Assembly: GCA_002436185.1 (NCBI GenBank)
Contig: DJKX01000049.1
Span: 8,616 to 72,615, forward strand
DNA length: 64,000 bases
Direction: 5' to 3'
Origin: Fidelibacterota bacterium UBA6531
GTDB taxonomy: Bacteria; Fidelibacterota; Marinisomatia; Marinisomatales; TCS55
Position numbers and translations under genes: made by a program. Shown piece by piece: positions 7,806 through 15,858 of the stretch (the first letter of the stretch is position 1; each line of letters starts with the position of its first letter). Under the pieces are notes generated by a model, which was given only the letters and a program-made list of their open reading frames with translations, was not told the DNA's origin and searched no databases.

Positions 7806-9220
7806 AAAAATTTATAAATATAGTATTAGTATTTTCTTTTGTCTTGATATCAATATTAAGTGGCGCATCTCGCATAGCGTATACCCGCCCGGGGTTTATG
7901 ATGAAAATCCCCACATCCAGCATGAGAAAAGCACCGTATTTATTCCGCACTGGATTTGGTGTAGAATTACATCGTTTTGATCCTTTTAACTCTGCTCAAG
8001 GCATCTATTTTGATATGGAACTGGGAAAAAATTTTACATTTGGATTTTCTTCGGTGCAAACTGCCGATAGTACAGCACCGGCCCTTTTAGGTAAAACGGG
8101 TTATACCCCCCCAGTAGAATTTGGTTTTCATTTGCAGCAACGTGTATACACTTATAATAATGTATCACTTTCGCTTGGTTTACAAGATATTGTTTTTCAA
8201 AACGCAGAAAGTGGTGATGGAGGTTTAAGTCTAGATCCCGAACAGCTATCGTTTTTTGTTGTTGTTAGCAGTGAAAAAGATTTGGGTAAATATCATTTAA
8301 ATACCTTTATGGGGTTTGGTTCGGGAGGTTTTGCGCCGACAGATACAATTAACACTTCAGTTGTTGAGGGTTCAACATCACCGGACACAGAGACGACGAC
8401 CAATGAGGGCACCAAATCAGGTGTGTTTATGGGCGTCATTATGAATACACCATATCTTAATAAATGGGGTGGAATAGATATTGTGGGTGAATTCGACGGG
8501 ACAGGCATCAATGTGGGACTCCGCATCCCCCTTACCTCGGATTATCGCCTGAACTTAGGATTCACCCACATAGAAAAATTGCCGGACTGGAAATCAAGAT
8601 ACTGGGAAGGCCATCCGGGTGTCACGTTAGGGTTTGATATGGCAGTGCCTCGAGGAATAAAAAGTATCCCTAGCGGTTCAGGGGGGCCATCTCCTTTCCC
8701 CGGAAGCCAATTGAAATTACCAGCTACGGGACAATATGAATCATTATCATCATCAATGGACTCTACTTTGTCTATGGCTGATTTTGCAGTACACACTGTT
8801 CGGGATTCCATGATTATGTTAAAAAATGAAATGCGTAATCTCATGGTCCAATTGGCTTCTATGGAACAACAGTCTCAATTTTTGGAAGATTCATTACTTT
8901 CGATGAAATTAAGTCGCAATGTTGGTGAAAAAAATATGAACAAAGCCATGCGTCACTTATCAAAATCACTACGCTATTTTTATGCGGGTGATTATCGAGC
9001 TGCTTTACAGGAAGTAGAATCAGCTCTGGATTTGAATCCAAATATGGCCTTGGCTTATGCACGGCGCGGATCGGTTTATTATAAACTGGGCGACATTCAA
9101 CGAGCGACAATTAACTGGAATTTAGCATTGCGAATGGATCCTGAATATGACGATGTCCGTAATATCTTAAAAGCCCTGCATGAAAACCGTTTAAAATCCA
9201 CGAGGGTAGTAAAGGAGTAA
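7802..9220 (+). CDS. Outer-membrane barrel-like protein with coiled coil and C-terminal TPR
   Basis: A 472-residue protein starting at GTG (7802), overlapping the previous TGA. After a signal peptide (cleavage near SGA), residues 30-290 are rich in alternating amphipathic strands (GIYFDMELGKNFTFGFSSVQ; LNTFMGFGSGGF; GGIDIVGEFDGTGINVGLRI), as in outer-membrane beta-barrels of the FCB group. A coiled coil follows (MLKNEMRNLMVQLASMEQQS), then TPRs (YFYAGDYRAALQEVESALDL; KLGDIQRATINWNLALRMDP). Barrel plus TPR in one chain would link the outer membrane to periplasmic partners. AAAGGAG near its end serves the MotA-like gene five bases downstream, so the exported part and the motor part are one transcript. 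Confidence 0.7.
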   Translation: MKKFINIVLVFSFVLISILSGASRIAYTRPGFMMKIPTSSMRKAPYLFRTGFGVELHRFDPFNSAQGIYFDMELGKNFTFGFSSVQTADSTAPALLGKTGYTPPVEFGFHLQQRVYTYNNVSLSLGLQDIVFQNAESGDGGLSLDPEQLSFFVVVSSEKDLGKYHLNTFMGFGSGGFAPTDTINTSVVEGSTSPDTETTTNEGTKSGVFMGVIMNTPYLNKWGGIDIVGEFDGTGINVGLRIPLTSDYRLNLGFTHIEKLPDWKSRYWEGHPGVTLGFDMAVPRGIKSIPSGSGGPSPFPGSQLKLPATGQYESLSSSMDSTLSMADFAVHTVRDSMIMLKNEMRNLMVQLASMEQQSQFLEDSLLSMKLSRNVGEKNMNKAMRHLSKSLRYFYAGDYRAALQEVESALDLNPNMALAYARRGSVYYKLGDIQRATINWNLALRMDPEYDDVRNILKALHENRLKSTRVVKE

Positions 9221-9225
9221 AAAAT

Positions 9226-10008
9226 ATGGATATTGCAACATTAGTAGGAATTTTTTTAGGGTTGGGATCCATTTTTGGAGGTATCTTTTTAGCAGCTTCT
9301 GCTGCTAATGCCAGCATGGGCGGATTTGTATCACCATCAAGCTTCGCAATTGTGTTTGGTGGAATGGTTGCGTCTGTTTCAGTTGCTTTTCCCTTGTCAG
9401 ATGTACTTAAGCTGGGCGCTGCAATGGGCGCTGTTTTTAAAGGTGGGAAGCTTAAACTTGGCGTGGTGGTAGATGATGCCGTGGAAGCAGCAGATGTAGG
9501 TAGAAAAGGGGCTGCTGAACTTGAAAAATCAGTAGATAGCATCAAAAATCCATTTTTCAGGGACGGCGTTCAGATGGTTGTAGATGGTTATTCTTTGGAA
9601 GAGTTGACAGAAATCTTGGAAACCCGTATTGAATACCGTGAGGTTCGTGAAAAAACACAAGCGGGTCTATTTAAATCAATGGGCACAATGGCTCCCGCTT
9701 GGGGTATGATTGGAACATTAATCGGTTTGGTAATTATGTTATCCGGCTTTGGCGGTGAAGGCGGAGCTGATTCGCTTGGCCCCGGTATGTCAGCTGCGCT
9801 AATCACTACTTTCTATGGTGCTGTTTTCGCTAATTTATTTTTTCTACCTATGGGTGAAAAATTAAACACAAGAATTGCATTTACCAGCACAATGCAAGCA
9901 ATGTTAGTCGAAGCTGCACGATTGGTTCACCAGAAAAAACACCCGTTAATCGTTAGGGAAAAATTAAATTCTTTTATTCCACCAAAAGAGTGGAAGAAGG
10001 AAGAATAA
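9226..10008 (+). CDS. MotA-like stator subunit
   Basis: A 260-residue inner-membrane protein of the MotA/TolQ/ExbB superfamily, closest to MotA in layout. TM1-2 lie in residues 3-70, a cytoplasmic loop of about 85 residues follows, and TM3-4 include MGTMAPAWGMIGTLIGLVIM and GPGMSAALITTFYGAVFANL, the MotA core motif facing the MotB helix. The loop in MotA contacts FliG; here it contains EILETRIEYREVREKTQAGL. The C-terminal tail is short. With the next gene it should form an ion channel converting proton or sodium flow into torque. AAAGGAG ribosome-binding site. Co-transcribed with MotB-, FliF- and FliG-like genes, which argues against a Tol or Exb role. Confidence 0.88.
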   Translation: MDIATLVGIFLGLGSIFGGIFLAASAANASMGGFVSPSSFAIVFGGMVASVSVAFPLSDVLKLGAAMGAVFKGGKLKLGVVVDDAVEAADVGRKGAAELEKSVDSIKNPFFRDGVQMVVDGYSLEELTEILETRIEYREVREKTQAGLFKSMGTMAPAWGMIGTLIGLVIMLSGFGGEGGADSLGPGMSAALITTFYGAVFANLFFLPMGEKLNTRIAFTSTMQAMLVEAARLVHQKKHPLIVREKLNSFIPPKEWKKEE

Positions 10009-10011
10009 TTC

Positions 10012-10815
10012 ATGCCAAAAACACCCGGAGAAAAAAAAGCTTATAAAGCAGGAATTACAAAAGGTAAAACCCTTGTAGATGAAGGGCTCCCGGGATGGTT
10101 TGGTACATTTGCAGATATGATGACACTGTTGTTTGCTTTTTTTGTTTTATTAGCAGCTATTTCAACCATTGACCCTGTGAAATTACAGGAAATGGCTGAC
10201 GGCATGGGAAAATCTGTTGGTAGTAAAATTAAGAAGGAAAGCCAAGCAATGTCATTGTCAGACATTAAAAAAGCAGTAAAAAAGATGATTGAAGAAATGA
10301 AAGTAGACTCGGAATCAGGCGAAACACCCGTAGATGTTACAACTGGTCCCAAAGGTGTTACGATAGGTATTTCTTCTGATATTAGTTTTGGTTCTGGGTC
10401 GGCTAAAACAAAACCACAGATAGTTGATATTTTAACAAAAATCGTTCCAACGATTGAAAAATCATATTTCCAAGTAGCGGTTGAGGGTCATACTGATAAT
10501 GAAAAACTACCTGAAAAACTACAGGAAAAATATCCGACAAATTGGGAATTATCTTCAGCCAGGGCATCAGCTGTAGTGAGAGAATTAATTAAGCTAGGTG
10601 TTAACCCCATCCGGTTGGAAGCTGTTGGTTATGGTGAGTTTGCACCGAGAGACAAGGCCTCGCATGAATTAGTTACTAATGAAGTAATATTAAAATATAA
10701 TACAACCGTTCAACAAAAAGCCAGAAACAGAAGGGTGGAAATAACTTTCTTGGCACCCAACTATAGTAGGCCCGGTGGTGGTGAATCTGAAACTAAATCA
10801 AGCGAAAAAACATAA
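10012..10815 (+). CDS. MotB-like stator subunit with OmpA-type peptidoglycan-binding domain
   Basis: A 267-residue protein. After a basic cytoplasmic N-terminus comes PGWFGTFADMMTLLFAFFVL, a single transmembrane helix with the ion-carrying Asp at 35, equivalent to Asp32 of E. coli MotB. The periplasmic part ends in an OmpA/MotB domain (about 140-255): VEGHTDNEKLPEKL, NWELSSARASAVVRELI, RLEAVGYGEFAP and NRRVEITF, the peptidoglycan-anchoring motifs. ATG three bases after the MotA-like stop, with GAAGGA upstream. It should anchor the stator to the wall. The sequence context near the Asp does not settle proton versus sodium use. Confidence 0.9.
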   Translation: MPKTPGEKKAYKAGITKGKTLVDEGLPGWFGTFADMMTLLFAFFVLLAAISTIDPVKLQEMADGMGKSVGSKIKKESQAMSLSDIKKAVKKMIEEMKVDSESGETPVDVTTGPKGVTIGISSDISFGSGSAKTKPQIVDILTKIVPTIEKSYFQVAVEGHTDNEKLPEKLQEKYPTNWELSSARASAVVRELIKLGVNPIRLEAVGYGEFAPRDKASHELVTNEVILKYNTTVQQKARNRRVEITFLAPNYSRPGGGESETKSSEKT

Positions 10816-10846
10816 TAGATAGATTTTGATAAGCAAAGGAGCTATC

Positions 10847-12382
10847 ATGAGGAAGTATAACATATTTCAGAAACAATTTTTATTGGCTGTATTCTGCGTA
10901 AGCATAGCTTGGGGACAAGGCAGTGGTTACCTTGCACAGAAATTGATGGTAGAAAACGACTTGCGACAACGTATCACAGATGCTTTGTCTAAAATAATTG
11001 ATGACAGGAAATATGTCATTGATGTGGATGCAGATATTGAAATCAGCGGGGGAACCGAAGAACAAATTACAATTCTTGATGAAAGTCAACAAGCCACCCA
11101 AAGGGCAGAAGATGTATCTACTGCCATTGAAGGTGCGCTCGACCAATCTGTGGAAAGCCAAAGCGGGGGTGTTACCAGTGGATTACCAATTCCCGGTTTC
11201 GAATTTGAATCAGATGCTGGCAGTTCTGCGCCCGCGACCAATGATGTTCTTTCTTCATCAACAGTATCCATCCCGGTTCCATCTAAAAGTGGACAAGGAA
11301 CGGTGCTTTCGCGGACAGTGACCAGTAAGCATCCCTCTACAGCCTACGTTAAAAAATTGGAAATAAGTATTATTCTCCAAGAAGGAGCACCCCCTGAGCT
11401 TATAGAAAATATTCGACAAGTGGTAATGGTAGCTGCTCGTTTTAATCGCGCCAGAGGCGATGCATTGAGCATAATGACAGCCACGTTTAAAGAACGACGA
11501 GATGAAAAAACGGCCGAACAGATATTACTTAAAAATATTGCTGAAAAGCTGGAATCTCTGGAACAACAACAGTCAGGCGATGATTTTGTGAACTGGAAAG
11601 AAGAATTGGATAGCTATAAAACACAAGAAGAAGAACGTCGCACACAGGATAAAATGTATTTTCAACAACAATTAACCAATTTGGAATCAGCAGCAAGGGA
11701 CAGAGCATATCAGGCAGAAAAAAGAGATATTTTGCGTCGTGACTCACTAAAACTTCAAGCCCTGAATAATGAAATTTCCAGCTTGAAGTCCATGATATCA
11801 TCCGATGAAATTTCTGGTGATGAAGTCGATCAAGCCCAAAGTGCTATGGGTGAAAAAATGAGTGAAAAAGAAACTCTGGACGCTCAAATAGCGGAAAAAA
11901 TGGCCATGTTGGATGCAGTCCAATCAGACTTAGATCGTATGAATGACGGCAGATCATCCACTATGATGATTCTATTTGTATCTTTACTAGGCGCATTGGT
12001 TATTGTGCTCGTTGTAGTATTGGTCATTATGATAATGGGTAATAGGCAGAAACAACAACTTCCACCGCCTTGGATGTATCCTCCAAGACCGCGGAAAAAA
12101 AAAAGTGAAAATAACACAATGACAACTCCTCAACCTATGGTTCCTCCCCAAACGGTTAATCCGATAGAAGATGCTGGGGTTTTACAAAGCGAAATATCAG
12201 ACATGCGCCAGGCAGTTGTTTCCATGAGTGTAAGCCAGCCGAATACAGCCACACGAATTGTAAAAGAATGGATGGAAGATGAAGCACCTCCGCCAGAACC
12301 GGAACCTGTTGTAGCGGCAGCTCCTACAGAACAAGAAGACGGTGGTAAAAAGAAAAAGAAAAAAAAGAAGAAGAAAAAATAA
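10847..12382 (+). CDS. FliF-like ring protein, reduced form with coiled-coil insertion and polylysine tail
   Basis: Start at 10847 (AAGGAG six bases upstream) gives 511 residues; 10826 has no support. Signal-like segment to about residue 25, then LRQRITDALSKIID and YVIDVDADIEI, a Ser/Gly-rich stretch with GVTSGLPIPG, and KLEISIILQEGAPPELIENI ... ARFNRARGDALSIMTATF (about 168-213). This order is that of the FliF RBM3 domain interrupted by its beta-collar; RBM1 and RBM2 are absent. A long charged coiled coil (about 225-365) precedes one TM helix (372-397). The cytoplasmic tail holds TATRIVKEWMEDEA, like the FliG-binding end of FliF, and finishes in about 12 lysines. FliF builds the flagellar MS ring; here probably a smaller periplasmic ring or collar holding the FliG-like protein. 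Confidence 0.7.
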   Translation: MRKYNIFQKQFLLAVFCVSIAWGQGSGYLAQKLMVENDLRQRITDALSKIIDDRKYVIDVDADIEISGGTEEQITILDESQQATQRAEDVSTAIEGALDQSVESQSGGVTSGLPIPGFEFESDAGSSAPATNDVLSSSTVSIPVPSKSGQGTVLSRTVTSKHPSTAYVKKLEISIILQEGAPPELIENIRQVVMVAARFNRARGDALSIMTATFKERRDEKTAEQILLKNIAEKLESLEQQQSGDDFVNWKEELDSYKTQEEERRTQDKMYFQQQLTNLESAARDRAYQAEKRDILRRDSLKLQALNNEISSLKSMISSDEISGDEVDQAQSAMGEKMSEKETLDAQIAEKMAMLDAVQSDLDRMNDGRSSTMMILFVSLLGALVIVLVVVLVIMIMGNRQKQQLPPPWMYPPRPRKKKSENNTMTTPQPMVPPQTVNPIEDAGVLQSEISDMRQAVVSMSVSQPNTATRIVKEWMEDEAPPPEPEPVVAAAPTEQEDGGKKKKKKKKKKK

Positions 12383-12391
12383 GGCAAAGCC

Positions 12392-13324
12392 ATGATTACA
12401 GATATTAACAGACTTTCAGGCCTTCAAAAGGCAGCAATACTGTTCTCTGTTTTAGGAGAAGGCCTTGCGCTAACACTGGTAAAAGAATTGTCTAAAACAG
12501 ATATACGCAAAGTAAGAGCCTCTATGCGCGAGTTAGACAATGTATCTTTTGCCGTTAAGAAAAGAGTGATGGAAGAATTTTACTTCAGTTTTGTAAGTGA
12601 AAAATTTCATGAGGAAGAATCAGATGAACCTAAAAAACCGTTTAATTTTTTAGAGGAAATAACCGATGAACAACTTATTGCACTGGTTAAACCGGAAGCT
12701 GATTCAGTAGCAGCGATTGCTTTGGCTCAAATATCGGGTGAACGCCGCAATAAAATAATGAGCCGCTTACCCTCTGAATCAAAAGGGAACATCATTATGG
12801 AAATGGGTAATTTGAATGAAATTCCCTTGGAAGCCATTGTTAATGTGGCAAATGATCTTCATAAGAAATCAAAATTTCTACCCAAAACAATTGCATTCTC
12901 CCGTGGTGGAGGAAAAGATGTTGCAGAAATTTTGGGCGGTTTAAGCTCCGATGAAGAAACTCAATTTCTCGAAAATATTTCCAGAGAAAACCCGGATCTT
13001 GCTGCAGAAGTAAAAAAGTATCACCTAACATGGGATGTTTTGTTTGAAATTTTGCCAGACAGTACAATACGTGATTTGATGAATTCTGTTGAGTTAGATA
13101 CTATTGCACTGGCCCTAAAAGGAATGCCGGAAGACATTGTAAATCGAGTAATTGAAAACTTGCCAAAGAAGAAACAGGCTATGTTTGAACCGGTTGAAGG
13201 TGCCGTTGCAAAGAGAGAAGTGGACGGCGCTCGCAAAGATATTGTTGCTGCTGCCAGACAATTGGAAAAAGATGGAGCCTTCAATCTGGCAGACTTGGTT
13301 GGCGGCGGAGAAATGGTAGAATAA
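12392..13324 (+). CDS. FliG-like rotor/switch protein, divergent
   Basis: A 310-residue soluble protein. The N-terminal LSGLQKAAILFSVLGEGLAL matches FliG-N, which binds FliF. The middle domain is recognisable (LIALVKPEADSVAAIALAQI) but EHPQ reads EADS. The C-terminal domain aligns through ELDTIALALKGMPEDIVNRV and REVDGARKDIVAAARQLEKD, equivalent to the torque helix region of FliG-C. The conserved DDR-x-IQ stretch reads PDSTIR, so the usual charge pattern facing MotA is altered. Length is close to FliG (about 330). Last gene of the operon, followed by a strong terminator. Expected to sit on the cytoplasmic face of the FliF-like ring and transmit torque or force from the MotAB-like stator. Confidence 0.8.
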   Translation: MITDINRLSGLQKAAILFSVLGEGLALTLVKELSKTDIRKVRASMRELDNVSFAVKKRVMEEFYFSFVSEKFHEEESDEPKKPFNFLEEITDEQLIALVKPEADSVAAIALAQISGERRNKIMSRLPSESKGNIIMEMGNLNEIPLEAIVNVANDLHKKSKFLPKTIAFSRGGGKDVAEILGGLSSDEETQFLENISRENPDLAAEVKKYHLTWDVLFEILPDSTIRDLMNSVELDTIALALKGMPEDIVNRVIENLPKKKQAMFEPVEGAVAKREVDGARKDIVAAARQLEKDGAFNLADLVGGGEMVE

Positions 13325-13352
13325 CCCAAATAATAATCGACCGTTTTTTAAT

Positions 13353-13390
13353 AAACAGCCTTCGCTAATTGAGAAGGCTGTTTTATTTTC
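13353..13390 (+). terminator. Strong intrinsic terminator ending the motor-like operon
   Basis: An 11-bp perfect stem, AAACAGCCTTC (13353-13363) with GAAGGCTGTTT (13373-13383), nine-base loop, followed by a T-rich run. It lies 29 bases after the FliG-like stop. Confidence 0.9.
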
Positions 13391-13396
13391 AACGCT

Positions 13397-14929
13397 ATGT
13401 TTCGACCCATTCGAATACTTATTCTTTCATTATTATTTCTCGGCTGTGTTAAGGAAATTGATTATAAAACGCTGACCACAGCATTTTCCACTGACATCCG
13501 AGGGTTTGATCCTGCTTTTGCCACTGACATAAGAACAGGTAAAATTATATCACTTGTTTATGATAATTTAGTGCGATTTGACAATGAAATGAATTTAGTG
13601 CCAGCATTGACTCAACGATGGTCAGTTGATCTATCTGGGAGACAATATACCTTTATAATTAGAAACAACGTCCATTTTCATGATGGTTCTTTATTGACAG
13701 TTTTTGATATTGCCAAATCATTTCAGAGAATTTTAGACCCTAACACGGCCTCTACTCAAACATGGTTATTGGATCGCATAACCGGTGCAAAAGATTTTAT
13801 GACCGGTAAAGAAGATTCTTTAAAAGGGTTAATAATCTCTAATGATTCAACAATCGTAATAAAGCTGGACAAACCTTTCGCGCCCTTCATTCAATATTTA
13901 GCTATGCCTGCAGCAGCGATAATTAATATAAAGGAAAACGAATCGTTAACTCAAACACCTAGCGGTTCAGGTCCTTGGAAATTGGAACGGTGGGAAAGAG
14001 ATGGCGAAATAATATTCTCCCGAAATGAAAAATATTGGGACAATCATCCCAAAACAGAAAGAATGCGTATACGTATTCTTTCTGAAGTCATGACACAATC
14101 TGCAGAATTTGAAGCAGGGTCACTCGATATTTTAGAAGTGCCCCAAGGTGAAATGGAGTACTGGAAACAATATAGCTACAATCAACTAGATGTAGATGAA
14201 TTGAATATCTGGTATATTGGAATGAATTGCTCACGACCACCTTTTAATGATATGCGTTTGCGCCGGGCCATGAATTACGCAATAGATAGAGAAAAAATAA
14301 TTCACATACTATTAAACAACTCGGCTACATTGGCCAACGGTCCTCTTCCTCCCCAGTTATTACATGAAGCTGGTGAGATGCATTATGAATACAATCCTAA
14401 TCGAGCAATTCAATTACTGAAAGAAGCCGGATTTGATAATGACCTGCATACAGAATTGTACGTAGCGGGTGGATCAGGAATGTTTCATGTATTGGAAGCA
14501 TTACAATCCGATTGGGAAAAAGTTGGCATTACCGTTGATATTAAACGCAGCGACTGGAATGTATTCAAAACGTCCGTCAGGGAAGGAAAGCCCGACCTTT
14601 ATTATTTGGACTGGTTTGCAGATTATCCCGATGGAGAGAATTTTTTATATCCATTGTTTCACAGCAAGGAATCAATGACAAAACGTAATCGGTTTTCCGA
14701 TCCAGAAATAGATGTAATTATAGAAAAAATCCAACAGTTAACGAATAGCGTCGAACGGCAACAATTGATAGCAACAGCAAATATGATGGTTGCGGATGCA
14801 GCCCCCTGGGTATTTTTATGGCACAGCAAAACAACATATTTGACCCGGGAATGGATATCAGGATTTCAGCCGTCTTCGATTTTTAATGCAAACCGTTACA
14901 TGAATATCACCAAAGATCTTCCTCGATGA
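13397..14929 (+). CDS. ABC transporter substrate-binding lipoprotein (family 5, peptide/nickel type)
   Basis: A 510-residue extracytoplasmic solute-binding protein of the DppA/OppA family. Signal peptide with lipobox LFLGC (Cys17). Family signatures: FDPAFATDIRTGKIISLVYD, TQRWSVDLSGRQYTFIIRNN and VHFHDGSLLTVFDIAKSFQR near the N-terminus, and LRRAMNYAIDREKIIHILL in the middle. Length fits. It binds oligopeptides or a similar solute and delivers it to the two permeases encoded next; the permease start overlaps its stop (ATGA). No clear ribosome-binding site: the ATG begins only seven bases after the preceding terminator, so the promoter position is unclear. No ATPase gene is adjacent. Confidence 0.9.
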   Translation: MFRPIRILILSLLFLGCVKEIDYKTLTTAFSTDIRGFDPAFATDIRTGKIISLVYDNLVRFDNEMNLVPALTQRWSVDLSGRQYTFIIRNNVHFHDGSLLTVFDIAKSFQRILDPNTASTQTWLLDRITGAKDFMTGKEDSLKGLIISNDSTIVIKLDKPFAPFIQYLAMPAAAIINIKENESLTQTPSGSGPWKLERWERDGEIIFSRNEKYWDNHPKTERMRIRILSEVMTQSAEFEAGSLDILEVPQGEMEYWKQYSYNQLDVDELNIWYIGMNCSRPPFNDMRLRRAMNYAIDREKIIHILLNNSATLANGPLPPQLLHEAGEMHYEYNPNRAIQLLKEAGFDNDLHTELYVAGGSGMFHVLEALQSDWEKVGITVDIKRSDWNVFKTSVREGKPDLYYLDWFADYPDGENFLYPLFHSKESMTKRNRFSDPEIDVIIEKIQQLTNSVERQQLIATANMMVADAAPWVFLWHSKTTYLTREWISGFQPSSIFNANRYMNITKDLPR

Positions 14930-15858
14930 TTCAATATTTCCTAAACAGACTCCTGCAAACCATTCCGGTTTTATTCGGTGTTATTGTAATTACGTTTGTC
15001 TTGATGTATATCATCCCTGGCGATCCCGTCGTTTCTATGGTTGGAGAACGTTACAACGAAGAAACTATTCAGCGTCTGCGCGAGGATATGCATTTAGACG
15101 ACCCTTTGTTCATCCAGTTTTTTCGATATGTAGGAAATGTTTTTCGTGGAAATTTTGGCAATTCGTTTATTACAGGCGAACCTGTTATAAATCTAATAAT
15201 GGAAAAATTTCCCAACACCATGATGCTGGCTGTGGGTGCCATGTTTTTTGCCATACTCTTTGGTCTAACGGCTGGAATTTTAACATCTATTCGACCGGGA
15301 AGTTTTATTGATCGAGGCATAATGGTTTTGGCTCTTGCGGGTATTTCTGCGCCGGTATTTTGGGTAGGATTGATCCTCATTTTGGTGGTGGGCGTGATGT
15401 TGCGCTGGTTACCTCCTACAGGTTTTGGCGGAATAGAATATCTTATTTTGCCTGCTCTAACGCTCGGACTTAGATCGGCTGCTTATCTGGCTCGTTTAAC
15501 GCGAGCAACAATGTTGGATGTTATGAGTCAGGATTATATCCGTACCGCTCGCTCCAAAAAGCTATCGGAATGGAAAATATATTTACAGCATGCATTTCCA
15601 AATACGTTGATTCCGGTTATTACAGTTATTGGCACAGATTTTGGCAGTTATTTATCAGGCGCTGTGCTGACGGAATCTATTTTTGGTTGGCCCGGGATTG
15701 GGCGCTTGGCATTGGAAGCCATTATGAAAAGAGATTTTCCTGTCATTCAAGGAACAGTGCTTTTTATGGCAATCATGTTTGTGTTAATGAATGTATTGGT
15801 GGATATGTTATATGGCGTTGTTGATCCAAGAATTCGACTTGAAAGATCTGGAAAATGA
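14926..15858 (+). CDS. ABC transporter permease, DppB/OppB type
   Basis: A 310-residue inner-membrane permease with six predicted helices. The N-terminal RLLQTIPVLFGVIVITFVLM and IPGDPV are DppB signatures. The cytoplasmic EAA loop reads YIRTARSKKLSEWKIYLQHA, with Lys where a Gly is usual in the loop. The C-terminus VDMLYGVVDPRIRLE is the standard end of the family. It forms the channel with the next gene. Start ATG overlaps the upstream TGA by four bases, and its own TGA overlaps the downstream ATG the same way. Confidence 0.92.
   Translation: MIQYFLNRLLQTIPVLFGVIVITFVLMYIIPGDPVVSMVGERYNEETIQRLREDMHLDDPLFIQFFRYVGNVFRGNFGNSFITGEPVINLIMEKFPNTMMLAVGAMFFAILFGLTAGILTSIRPGSFIDRGIMVLALAGISAPVFWVGLILILVVGVMLRWLPPTGFGGIEYLILPALTLGLRSAAYLARLTRATMLDVMSQDYIRTARSKKLSEWKIYLQHAFPNTLIPVITVIGTDFGSYLSGAVLTESIFGWPGIGRLALEAIMKRDFPVIQGTVLFMAIMFVLMNVLVDMLYGVVDPRIRLERSGK

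Noticed and set aside
9226..10815. Reading the MotA/MotB-like pair as TolQ/TolR or ExbB/ExbD
   Set aside because: The MotA-like protein has four helices and the large MotA loop, the partner has an OmpA-type peptidoglycan-binding domain, and FliF- and FliG-like genes follow. A separate exbB-exbD-tonB set exists at 22-24 kb.
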